Of a DNA stretch of 64,000 nucleotides, positions 55,311 to 63,052 are shown piece by piece (within the stretch, counting starts at the first letter, position 1; each line of letters begins with the position of its first letter). Position numbers and translations under genes: made by a program. The notes beneath the pieces are model-generated. The model was not told the DNA's origin, ran no database searches, and saw only the letters and a program-made list of their open reading frames with translations. Source of the DNA: an uncultured Paracoccaceae bacterium (GTDB taxonomy: Bacteria; Pseudomonadota; Alphaproteobacteria; Rhodobacterales; Rhodobacteraceae); the NCBI GenBank assembly GCA_947492825.1, contig CANLNT010000001.1, forward strand, positions 62,001-126,000, given 5' to 3'.

Positions 55311-55340
55311 CCACGCCAAAAAAGCGCGATAGTACTGAAA

Positions 55341-55366
55341 CCTGCTGACACAATGCTGTCAGCAGG
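55341..55366 (+). repeat. Perfect hairpin between fabB and VOC genes
   Basis: CCTGCTGACA (55341-55350), CAATGC loop, TGTCAGCAGG (55357-55366): ten perfect pairs, with no T-run after it. It may end fabB transcripts through Rho-independent pausing or serve as an operator before the VOC gene. Confidence 0.6.
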
Positions 55367-55412
55367 GCTATGTCAGAAGGGTCATGTCAACAAACCAAGA
55401 AGGAGATATGAC

Positions 55413-55775
55413 ATGGCTGACCGCGTGATTATGGCTTGGGGCGAGATCCCAGTTTCGGACATGGAAAAGTCGGTGGCGTTCTACAACGACGTCTTTGGCT
55501 ACCAGATGGAAATCGACAATTCCGGCCCCAACCCGATGGCGGTGCTGGGTGGATTGATGAACAGCGCGGGCGCGCATTTGTACCCCGGCGCACCGGCTGC
55601 CGATGGCGGTAACACCATCCATCTTGCGTTGCCCGGTGATCTGGAAAGCGGCATGAAACGCTGTAAGGCCGCCGGTGGTGAGGTTGTGAGCCCGCCCATC
55701 GGTATCCCTGCAGGCCGGTTCGTTTATGCCAAGGATATTGATGGCAATTCCATCGGATTGTTCGAGGCGGCCTGA
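55413..55775 (+). CDS. VOC family protein (glyoxalase-like)
   Basis: A 120-residue vicinal-oxygen-chelate protein: EIPVSDMEKSVAFYNDVFGYQME opens the first beta-alpha-beta unit, and GRFVYAKDIDGNSIGLFEA ends the second. Metal ligands expected at H/E of each unit are only partly clear, so the enzyme activity is uncertain. AGAAGGAGATATGAC precedes the ATG. Its stop overlaps the start of a WYL regulator by one base; the pair is typical and suggests the regulator controls it. Confidence 0.9.
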   Translation: MADRVIMAWGEIPVSDMEKSVAFYNDVFGYQMEIDNSGPNPMAVLGGLMNSAGAHLYPGAPAADGGNTIHLALPGDLESGMKRCKAAGGEVVSPPIGIPAGRFVYAKDIDGNSIGLFEAA

Positions 55776-56461
55776 TGCGCCGCGCCGACCGCCTGTTCCA
55801 GATCCTGCAATTTCTGCGTGGCGGTCGGCTGACTACGGCGGCGCGGCTGGCCGAACAGTTGGAGGTCACGCCGCGCACCATCTATCGCGATATCGCGCAT
55901 CTGATCGGCTCTGGCGTCCCCATCGAGGGAGAGGCCGGGGTCGGCTACCTGATGCGCGACGGCTACGACCTGCCGCCGCTGATGTTTACACAAGAGGAGA
56001 TCATCGCACTGGTGGCGGGGGCGCGCATCCTGCAGACGTGGGGCGGCACCAAGATGGCCGTTGCCGCAGAGGAAGCTTTGGTCAAGATCGACACGGTGTT
56101 GCCGGAAGAGCTGCGCTTGCGGTCCGGCCAGGTGAACGTCCATGCGGTAGGCATGCCGTGGCAGGGCGGCGAATGGCGTGATTTTCTGGATCAAATCGAG
56201 ATGGCCTCGGAGAAGCTGCGCAGGTTGAAGATTTCCTATGCTGATGAGGCGGGCAACGAGACAGAGCGCACGGTGCGCCCATTGGGGGTCTGGTTCTGGG
56301 GCAAGGTCTGGACGGCGATTTGCTGGTGCGAATTGCGCGACGGGTTCCGGATGTTTCGGCTGGACCGGATCACGGCACTGGAAGACGCCGGGCCGTTTCG
56401 GCCTGAAAAGGGTCAGACCATGCGCGATTTCTATGAAACCGAAGCCTATCAGCGCCACTGA
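55775..56461 (+). CDS. YafY-type HTH and WYL domain regulator
   Basis: A 228-residue regulator. Residues 1-60 are a winged-HTH DeoR/HTH_11 domain (RLFQILQFLRGGRLTTAARLAEQLEVTPRTIYRDIAHL). The C-terminal WYL domain (residues 135-225) contains RRLKISYADEAGNETERTVRPLGVWFWGKVWTAICWCELRDGFRMFRLDRI. WYL domains sense nucleic-acid or nucleotide ligands. Coupled to the VOC gene. Confidence 0.93.
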   Translation: MRRADRLFQILQFLRGGRLTTAARLAEQLEVTPRTIYRDIAHLIGSGVPIEGEAGVGYLMRDGYDLPPLMFTQEEIIALVAGARILQTWGGTKMAVAAEEALVKIDTVLPEELRLRSGQVNVHAVGMPWQGGEWRDFLDQIEMASEKLRRLKISYADEAGNETERTVRPLGVWFWGKVWTAICWCELRDGFRMFRLDRITALEDAGPFRPEKGQTMRDFYETEAYQRH

Positions 56462-56464
56462 AAA

Positions 56465-56487
56465 GGCCCCGGCACAGGGCCGGGACC
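56465..56487 (-). terminator. Terminator after the vWA gene
   Basis: GGCCCCGGC (56465-56473) and GCCGGGACC (56479-56487) pair through nine positions with one wobble; on the minus strand TTTT follows. It closes the sigma factor-vWA operon (stop at 56510). Confidence 0.75.
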
Positions 56488-56509
56488 TGAGAAATCTGAC
56501 AGCCAGTTG

Positions 56510-58594
56510 CTACTGGTCGAGACTGTTTGCAAGGCGCATGAGTTGCACCGCTTCGGTGCGATAACCGAATGGGTCCATGCCACGGGCGCTGTTGGCGAGC
56601 GCGATAGCATCCAAATAAGACCACTCGCCCAGATAGGTTTCACCCCGCAGAAGCTGTCCGAAGCCTGCGATAGCGGCGGCAAATTGTGCCTCTGCGCCCG
56701 CATCTGACGCGGTGATCGGGGTGGACAGAAGTTGGCTTACTTCTTCGCCCGGTGCTTTGTAACGCAGTTTCAGAAACCCCAATTCTTCACTGGTCTCAGC
56801 CACGGCCTCGGGCTGATAGCGCAGCGGATCGGACAGTTGCGCGGGGCTGCCGACAGGGGTGACTTCGTAAATCGCGGTGACGGAATGGCCTGCGCCTAGC
56901 TCTCCTGCATCGACCTTGTCATTGTTGAAATCTTCGCGGTTGAGCGCGCGGGTTTCATAGCCGATCAACCGATATTCGGCGATCTGTGCGGGGTTCCACT
57001 CGACCTGGATCTTCACGTCGCCCGCAATAGTGAATAGTGCGCCGGTCAATTGATCGACGAGGACTTTCTGCGCCTCTGAAAGGGTATCGATATAGGCCGC
57101 CGTGCCGTTGCCGTTCTGGGCAAGCGCCTGCATCGTTGCGTCGTCAAGGTTGCCGCGCCCAAAGCCAAGGACTGACAGATATGTACCCGTGTCGCGCTTG
57201 TCAGCGATGAAATCCGTGAGCGCATCAGGGTCATGGATGCCGACGTTGAAGTCACCGTCAGTTGCCAAGATCACGCGGTTGACCTCGCCCTCTGCGGCCA
57301 TACCTTCGGCCACTTGATATGCCTGTTCCAGCCCGCCGACGCCATTGGTTGAACCGCCCGCGCCAAGGCTGTTGAGGGCGCGTGTGATCGCGGCCCGATC
57401 AGAGGCGGCGGTGGGTGCAAGGATCTGCCCGGCGGAGCCTGCGTAGGTGACAATGGCGACCTCATCCTCTGGCCGGAGCTGGTCGAGCATCAAGAGGAAC
57501 GACTGGCGCAAGAGCGGCAGTTTGGTTGGGTCGTTCATGCTGCCTGAGGTGTCGATCAGGAAGACGAGGTTCAGCGGCGGGCGGGTTTCCACGGCGGGCA
57601 ACTGGCCTTGCAGTGCGATGTGCACAAGCTGGGTGTCGGGATTCCACGGGGTTGTCATGGTGCTGACGGTGGGGCGGAACGGTGCCTCGCCCGCATCAGG
57701 CGCGGGGTAGTCGTAGGGGAAATAGTTGATCAGTTCCTCGACCCGCACGGCGTCCTTGGGCGGAAGCTGGCCGCGCATCAGCGAGGAGCGGACGACAGAA
57801 TAGGCGGCAGTGTCCACGTCAATGGAGAAGGTTGAGACCGGAGTTTCAGCCGTGATCTTGAGTGGGTTGGGTGTGGCTTCGGGGAAGGCCTCGGTATTTG
57901 GCTCTGTCGGCTGGATTGCGTCGACAGGCGGCGCCGGGGCAACAAGTGACAGCGTTTGGCCCTGCGCTCGGGTGCGCGTTTGTGCGAGGGGTGCCTCAGC
58001 TGCGACCATCCCACCAACGGCAAGATCCTGCGTCGGGGAGGGGGTTGCTGCGGCAAGGGAGTCGATGACAACAACGGGGGCTTCCATCACTTCGGGGGCA
58101 AGACCCGGTGCGGCTTCTGTCGATTGCAGCGTGGCGAAGTCATCGGCCTCTGCCCTGTTGTCCTGCGGCTGAGGCGTTGCAGTGATTGTTGCGGTTTCAT
58201 TGGGCGATTGAGGGGCGACATCCGCGTCGAAAAAGAAACCGCCGGCATCGCCTTCGCCATCAAGTGAAGCTTGGCCGCCGAAACGAATGGTCTCTTTTGA
58301 GGTCGCTGGAGGCGCGCCCTGCCAAAGGTCCTGACCCATTGGGGTCACAAACAGAAAGCCGACGGCGACGAGGGCGGTGGTGGCGGTCAATCCGCCTTTG
58401 GTGGTCAATGTGTCCAACATGGTTTTCACTCCTGAAAAGAAATTTCTAGAAGTGGGACGCGGGACAGGGCGCGATCCTTGGAGCGCGTCGAAATTTTCTG
58501 CAGCCAGCCGCAGATTTTCAGCCCGGCGCTGGGCATCGGGACGCGGGGTGGTGCTGTTCATGAGGGATTTGATGTCGTCAAGATCGTCGGTCAT
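56510..58594 (-). CDS. Membrane vWA protein with anti-sigma-like N-terminus (YfbK-type)
   Basis: A 694-residue protein. Residues 1-65 are cytoplasmic and charged ([20 protein letters not shown]...), a single helix near 67-88 ([18 protein letters not shown]) crosses the membrane, residues about 95-240 form a Pro/Thr-rich linker, and the vWA_N and vWA domain follow with [17 protein letters not shown] (near residue 350) and later [12 protein letters not shown]. The C-terminal DUF3520 part contains [21 protein letters not shown]. Its ATG overlaps the sigma-factor stop by four bases; I infer the N-terminal segment may hold the sigma factor. Confidence 0.88.
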   Translation of the reverse strand: MTDDLDDIKSLMNSTTPRPDAQRRAENLRLAAENFDALQGSRPVPRPTSRNFFSGVKTMLDTLTTKGGLTATTALVAVGFLFVTPMGQDLWQGAPPATSKETIRFGGQASLDGEGDAGGFFFDADVAPQSPNETATITATPQPQDNRAEADDFATLQSTEAAPGLAPEVMEAPVVVIDSLAAATPSPTQDLAVGGMVAAEAPLAQTRTRAQGQTLSLVAPAPPVDAIQPTEPNTEAFPEATPNPLKITAETPVSTFSIDVDTAAYSVVRSSLMRGQLPPKDAVRVEELINYFPYDYPAPDAGEAPFRPTVSTMTTPWNPDTQLVHIALQGQLPAVETRPPLNLVFLIDTSGSMNDPTKLPLLRQSFLLMLDQLRPEDEVAIVTYAGSAGQILAPTAASDRAAITRALNSLGAGGSTNGVGGLEQAYQVAEGMAAEGEVNRVILATDGDFNVGIHDPDALTDFIADKRDTGTYLSVLGFGRGNLDDATMQALAQNGNGTAAYIDTLSEAQKVLVDQLTGALFTIAGDVKIQVEWNPAQIAEYRLIGYETRALNREDFNNDKVDAGELGAGHSVTAIYEVTPVGSPAQLSDPLRYQPEAVAETSEELGFLKLRYKAPGEEVSQLLSTPITASDAGAEAQFAAAIAGFGQLLRGETYLGEWSYLDAIALANSARGMDPFGYRTEAVQLMRLANSLDQ

Positions 58595-59127
58595 CCGGCA
58601 TCCTCCATTTCCTTGATCGCGCGCAGGCGTTTCTTGGCTTCGGATATGCGCCAGCTGATCGTACCTTCGGAGACGCCGAGCACTTCAGCGGCCTGGGCGT
58701 GGGTTGCATCGTCAAGCACCAGCGCGAGGGTGTCGCGCAGGTCTTCGGGCAGTTCGTTCATCGCCATCGTGAGCCAATCCACCGCGCGTGAGGTGTCGGC
58801 ATTGGCAGCAGTGCGGTTGATTTCCCAATCGCCCCAGCCGGTGGTGGCTTTGGCATAGGTCGCCCGCCTGCGGCGCCGGTCGTGGGCCGCGTTTACGGCA
58901 ACTTTATAGAGCCAGGTGGTGACTTTGGCGCGCCGTTGATAGCTGGAAAGTTTCGCAGGCAAGGCGGCACAGATGTCTTGTGTCAGATCCTCTGCCTCTG
59001 CCCGGGCGCCGGTCAAGCGAAAGCAGAATGCAAAGAGCCGGTCATAGTGACGATCTAAAAGCGCGGCAAAGGCGGCACGATCGCCACCTGCCGCCGCGAG
59101 GGCCAGGTCTTCGTCACTGGTTGTCAT
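58591..59127 (-). CDS. ECF-type RNA polymerase sigma factor
   Basis: About 178 residues. Region 2 is [64 protein letters not shown]; region 4 is [46 protein letters not shown]. Missing region 3 as in all ECF factors. Starts at 59127 (MTTSDED) or 59133; neither has a clear SD. It heads the operon and its stop overlaps the vWA start, the usual sigma then anti-sigma order. Confidence 0.9.
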   Translation of the reverse strand: MTTSDEDLALAAAGGDRAAFAALLDRHYDRLFAFCFRLTGARAEAEDLTQDICAALPAKLSSYQRRAKVTTWLYKVAVNAAHDRRRRRATYAKATTGWGDWEINRTAANADTSRAVDWLTMAMNELPEDLRDTLALVLDDATHAQAAEVLGVSEGTISWRISEAKKRLRAIKEMEDAG

Positions 59128-59188
59128 ACGCATCACGGTGGTTTGACGCGGGCGCTGCGTCAATCCTTGGCGGCCATGTGAAAAAAAA

Positions 59189-59686
59189 TCAGTTTGCTGC
59201 GATGTGGCTGCGAAAAGCCGTTGTCAGTGTGTCGCGATCTGACGGACCGCGCAGCGATCGGGTAAGCTGTCCTGAGCCATCGAAGAACAGCAGGGTGGCG
59301 TAGCCGGCCCCATGGCGCGAGGCAAATGCCTGACCCGATGTCGTGGCAAGTGAGGCGACAAGGTAAGTCAGGTCCTCGTCGTCAAAGGATTTGAGGGCTG
59401 CGCGGGTTTCCCGTTCGAGCGCGAGGCAAGGCGCGCAATTTGGGTCATGGACCTGCACGATTGCGGGGATGCCTTGGCCCATGCGGCTGAGGTCTTGTTC
59501 AAACCGGTCAGCCTGGGCAGAGGACATCGTCCACCAGATGCCGCCAGTCACCAAAAGGCCAAGGGCCGCAATAGCCCCGAGCCGGCCAAGGCTTTCGCGG
59601 CGGGTCATCGGACGGGCGATCGATTGGTGTGGTGTCTTGCCCTTGCGGGCCCGTTGGCGTGCTTTGCCGGATTTTTTCTGAGCCAT
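59189..59686 (-). CDS. Membrane-anchored thioredoxin-like protein
   Basis: A 165-residue protein. A positively charged N-terminus ([17 protein letters not shown]) and a Tat-like or anchor segment [29 protein letters not shown] (helix near residue 38-55) place the rest outside. The thioredoxin motif is [18 protein letters not shown], a CxxC (CAPC) near residue 90. The closing cis-Pro segment is [12 protein letters not shown]. Probably a thiol-disulfide or thioredoxin-like reductase in the periplasm. Lies 61 bases upstream of the sigma factor on the same strand. Confidence 0.8.
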   Translation of the reverse strand: MAQKKSGKARQRARKGKTPHQSIARPMTRRESLGRLGAIAALGLLVTGGIWWTMSSAQADRFEQDLSRMGQGIPAIVQVHDPNCAPCLALERETRAALKSFDDEDLTYLVASLATTSGQAFASRHGAGYATLLFFDGSGQLTRSLRGPSDRDTLTTAFRSHIAAN

Positions 59687-59764
59687 GAAAGTTCCTAACA
59701 ATTCAGGATGAGCCGCGGGGTCACGATTGATTTATCTGCGATAGTGGGGTGCCGTGCTGTCCGT

Positions 59765-60505
59765 TCAGGTCGTTCGCATTGCCGATTGAAGCGTGTCGAG
59801 ATAGGTCGCGCTGACGGGCATCTGGCGCCCGTCTGATAGGGTGACGCGGGTGGTATTGCCGGATTTCGCAAGGGTTTTCATGTGCGGAATCGCCACCCAA
59901 TGGGATCTATGGGTGCGCAAGCCGTCGAGCTCTGCTACCTCGCGCAGGGCATCGGTGAAGCGCATCAGGATCATGGTCTTGCCCTGGGTCGTCGTGACTT
60001 CGACATAGTGATCCTGCATCGACATGGAAACGATGTCGCGCCCCAGCTCGGCAGGCAGTCGCTTGTGCAGTGGTGAAAGCTTGGGCTGCGCGGCGCTACG
60101 CTCTGGCCGCCAGTCGATGTATTCGACCGTTCCGACAATCGCGCCGATCACGGTGACTTGCGCCCAGATCCGGACGAGTGAGGCCATGTTGATACCTGAG
60201 GGGCGGAAAACCTCATTGGCGAATTCCACAATTGCGGCCCCCGGCACCGCGGCCAATGCAGCACCAAGGGACACCTTGAGGATACTGTTCCATCTGCGCA
60301 GGCGCGCTGAATTGAGCGCCATGGTCATGAAGACATGCATGAAAAAGCCGATGCCGATCATGATAACGGTCCAGTAGGTGAACCGTTCCGCAAGGGGCAT
60401 CGTGTTGTAAGAACCAAAGGGTCCCACGACAGAAAAAATCAGGATCATGGTCATGAAGATCGCTGTCTTCACTTCCCAGCGGATTTCTCCAAAAATTTGG
60501 CGCAT
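59765..60505 (-). CDS. Membrane LytTR transcriptional regulator
   Basis: A 246-residue protein. Residues 10-130 contain four helices (TAIFMTMILIFSVVGPFGS, YWTVIMIGIGFFMHVFMTM, ILKVSLGAALAAVPGAAIV, IWAQVTVIGAIVGTV). The C-terminal LytTR domain (residues 150-245) has DIVSMSMQDHYVEVTTTQGKTMILMRFTDALREVAELDGLRTHRSHWVAIPHMKTL. Such membrane-bound LytTR proteins without a receiver domain are common here and of unknown signal. A 12-base palindrome lies 42 bases upstream of the start. Confidence 0.92.
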   Translation of the reverse strand: MRQIFGEIRWEVKTAIFMTMILIFSVVGPFGSYNTMPLAERFTYWTVIMIGIGFFMHVFMTMALNSARLRRWNSILKVSLGAALAAVPGAAIVEFANEVFRPSGINMASLVRIWAQVTVIGAIVGTVEYIDWRPERSAAQPKLSPLHKRLPAELGRDIVSMSMQDHYVEVTTTQGKTMILMRFTDALREVAELDGLRTHRSHWVAIPHMKTLAKSGNTTRVTLSDGRQMPVSATYLDTLQSAMRTT

Positions 60506-60546
60506 CGCGAGTTATCGAATCCCTGAAATTCACGAACAAATCTGAT

Positions 60547-60558
60547 ATTTCGCGAAAT
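60547..60558. promoter_or_regulatory. 12-base palindrome upstream of LytTR gene
   Basis: ATTTCGCGAAAT, perfect, 42 bases upstream of the LytTR start codon and just before a plus-strand promoter candidate (TTGAAA at 60564-60569). Possible operator for either direction. Confidence 0.4.
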
Positions 60559-60599
60559 CCGCTTTGAAAACAAGGGATGTGGGGCGCTATTGTTTTCAA

Positions 60600-60684
60600 G
60601 TGGTCGTGAGTGGCTGCAGTATTGGTAACGGTGTTTATTTCAGTTTTGCCCCGGCATCGGCATAGCGATGCCGGGGTTATTCTT
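60600..60684 (+). ncRNA. Candidate small RNA in the LytTR-gabD gap
   Basis: TTGAAA (60564-60569), 18 bases, TATTGT (60588-60593) would start a plus-strand transcript near 60600. It ends at the perfect 11-bp hairpin CCCCGGCATCG/CGATGCCGGGG (60649-60676) followed by TTATTCTT. No credible ORF lies inside, both flanking genes are on the minus strand, and neither needs a plus-strand terminator. Length would be about 85 nt. No known family recognised. Confidence 0.35.
60649..60684 (+). terminator. Orphan plus-strand terminator
   Basis: CCCCGGCATCG (60649-60659), GCATAG loop, CGATGCCGGGG (60666-60676), followed by TTATTCTT. On the minus strand no T-run follows, so it is oriented for a plus-strand transcript although no plus gene precedes it. 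Confidence 0.7.
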
Positions 60685-60722
60685 GTCGGATAAGCGTCAA
60701 ACGCGCGTCATGCGCAGGCGGT

Positions 60723-62195
60723 TTAGACCGACATGCAGATATATTTCATCTCCATATAGTCTTCGATCCCGTGGCGGCTGCCTTCACGGCCAAGGCCGGA
60801 CTGTTTGACACCGCCGAAGGGAGCGACCTCGGTCGAGATGATGCCGGTGTTCACGCCGACGATCCCGTATTCCAGCGCCTCGGCCACTTTGTGCACGCGG
60901 CTGATGTCCTTGGCGTAGAAATAGGACGCAAGACCAAAGATCGTGTCATTGGCAAGTGCGATGACGTCGTCTTCGTCTTTGAATTTGAAGAGTGGCGCGA
61001 AGGGACCAAAGGTTTCATCGGTGCTGACCAGCATGTCCTTGGTCGCACCGGTCACGATGGTCGGTTCAAAGAACTGCCCGTCAAGCGCATGACCGCCGGT
61101 CAGGACCGTGGCCCCTTTGGCGGTGGCGTCGTCCAGGTGTTCCTGCACCTTTTCAAGGGCGGCGGGTTCGATCAGCGGGCCAAGGTCGGTACCGTCAGTC
61201 AGGCCGTCGCCGACCTTCAGCGCCTCAACCGCGGTCTTCAGCTTTTCGGCAAAGGCGTCATAAACCCCGGCTTGCACATAGATGCGGTTGGCACAAACAC
61301 AGGTTTGGCCGTTGTTGCGGAATTTGCAGGCAATGGCACCTATCACGGCTTCGTCCAGATCGGCGTCGTCGAACACGATGAAGGGCGCATTGCCGCCCAA
61401 CTCCATCGAGCATTTCATGACCTGATCGGCAGCCTGCCGCAGTAGAATACGGCCCACTTCAGTGGATCCTGTGAACGACAGTTTGCGCACGGTTGGATTT
61501 TCGCAGAATTCCTTGCCCACATCGGATGAGGCAGTTGAAGTCACAACAGACATCAGCCCGGCGGGGATGCCCGCCTCTTCCGCCAGTTTCGCCATCGCCA
61601 GCGCCGAGAGCGGCGTCAAGGATGCAGGGCGCACCACAAAACCGCAGCCTGCAGCTAGCGCAGGGGCCACTTTGCGGGCGATCATGGCGTTGGGGAAATT
61701 CCAAGGCGTGATGGCAGCGGCCACGCCAATGGGTTGCTTGATTACAGTGATCCGCTTGTCAGGCTGATGGCCGGGGATGGTTTCGCCATAGATACGCTTT
61801 GCCTCTTCTGCGAACCATTCGACGAAAGACGCGCCATAAGCGACCTCGCCCCGCGCTTCTGCCAATGGTTTGCCTTGTTCGGCGGTCATGATGATTGCCA
61901 GATCTTCGGTATTGGCGATCATCAGGTCGTGCCATTTACGCAGAGCCGAAGCGCGGTCTTTGCCGGTTCGCGCGGCCCAGGCATGGCGCGCCTTGTCGGC
62001 AGCGATGATGGCATCAGAAATTTCTGCGCGCGACAGGTCGGCCACATTGGCGATCACATCGCCACGTGCGGGGTTTGTCACTGGGAATGTCTTGCCAGAG
62101 GCGGCATTCACCCACGCGCCGCCGACATAGGCTTTTTCACACAAAAGCTCTGGCCGGCTCAGGTGTGATTTCAAATCCGTTACTGTGTTGCGCAT
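60723..62195 (-). CDS. gabD: NAD(P)-dependent succinate-semialdehyde dehydrogenase
   Basis: About 490 residues. AITPWNFPNAMIARKVAPALAAG and VGKEFCENPTVRKLSFTGSTEVG bind the cofactor; catalytic Glu in CSMELGGNAPFIVFDDADLDEA and Cys in NNGQTCVCANRIYVQ are intact. The normally conserved Lys of KPAS is Arg here (VVRPASLTPLSALA). Best match is GabD-type, oxidising succinate semialdehyde from GABA to succinate. AAGGGGGACATC supports ATG 62195. Monocistronic. Confidence 0.9.
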   Translation of the reverse strand: MRNTVTDLKSHLSRPELLCEKAYVGGAWVNAASGKTFPVTNPARGDVIANVADLSRAEISDAIIAADKARHAWAARTGKDRASALRKWHDLMIANTEDLAIIMTAEQGKPLAEARGEVAYGASFVEWFAEEAKRIYGETIPGHQPDKRITVIKQPIGVAAAITPWNFPNAMIARKVAPALAAGCGFVVRPASLTPLSALAMAKLAEEAGIPAGLMSVVTSTASSDVGKEFCENPTVRKLSFTGSTEVGRILLRQAADQVMKCSMELGGNAPFIVFDDADLDEAVIGAIACKFRNNGQTCVCANRIYVQAGVYDAFAEKLKTAVEALKVGDGLTDGTDLGPLIEPAALEKVQEHLDDATAKGATVLTGGHALDGQFFEPTIVTGATKDMLVSTDETFGPFAPLFKFKDEDDVIALANDTIFGLASYFYAKDISRVHKVAEALEYGIVGVNTGIISTEVAPFGGVKQSGLGREGSRHGIEDYMEMKYICMSV

Positions 62196-62265
62196 GATGT
62201 CCCCCTTGCTGTCAAACGCCTTTTTGACTTGATTGGCAGTTAGGCACAGCCGAAAGGGAATGGAA

Positions 62266-63042
62266 ATGGATATTGATGACGCCTTTGCCAATCTGGCACA
62301 TGTCCCCGACGGCGCGCTTTTGCCCGCCCGATGGGCGCAGGAAGGGCAGCGCTATCGCGAGAGCGCGCGCTACCTGGCAGATGTGCCTTATGGTGAGGGT
62401 GCGCGCGAGGTCTTTGATCTGTTCCTGCCTGAGCGCTTGGCCAAAGGGACTATGGTCTTCATTCATGGCGGGTATTGGCGCAGTTCGGACAAGTCGGACT
62501 GGTCTTATCTGGCCGCCGGGGCGGTCGTGGCCGGTTGGGCCGTGGCGATGCCATCTTATGACCTGTGCCCGGAGGTAACGATTGCTCAGATCACGCAGCA
62601 GATCGGCAAAGCCATTGGTACGATTGCGGATCGTGTGCCGGGGCCATTGCGGATCACCGGGCATTCGGCGGGCGGGCAACTGGCGGCGCGGATGTTGGCC
62701 CCGGATTTGGCGGCAGACTGGACCGAACGCGTTGAAAAGGTGGTGCCAATCTCGGCGGTGTCGGACCTTGCACCGCTGTTGCAGACGCAAATGAACAATG
62801 ATCTGCGGCTGGATTCAGACATCGCCCGCGCAGAAAGCCCGATCCATCAGCCACCGCCAGTGGTGCCTGTGACCGTTTGGGTTGGCGGCGACGAACGCCC
62901 GGTCTTTGTGGAACAGGCCCGGGCCTTGGCGGATGCATGGTCGTGCGAGATGGTGAACGACGCAGGGCGGCACCATTTTGATGTGCTTGACGGGCTGCGG
63001 GATGCGCACAGCCCCTTGATGCGGGCGATTTTGGGCGATTGA
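62266..63042 (+). CDS. Alpha/beta hydrolase, arylformamidase-like
   Basis: A 258-residue hydrolase. VFIHGGYWRSSDKSDWSYLA is the HGGYW signature of AFMID/KynB-like arylformamidases, GHSAGGQLAAR the nucleophile elbow, and GGDERPVFVEQARAL with ...AGRHHFDVLDGL the acid and His. It could hydrolyse N-formylkynurenine in tryptophan breakdown, but no kyn genes lie nearby. AAGGGA six bases ahead supports ATG 62266. Divergent from gabD. Confidence 0.87.
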   Translation: MDIDDAFANLAHVPDGALLPARWAQEGQRYRESARYLADVPYGEGAREVFDLFLPERLAKGTMVFIHGGYWRSSDKSDWSYLAAGAVVAGWAVAMPSYDLCPEVTIAQITQQIGKAIGTIADRVPGPLRITGHSAGGQLAARMLAPDLAADWTERVEKVVPISAVSDLAPLLQTQMNNDLRLDSDIARAESPIHQPPPVVPVTVWVGGDERPVFVEQARALADAWSCEMVNDAGRHHFDVLDGLRDAHSPLMRAILGD

Positions 63043-63052
63043 ACGTGGCCTG

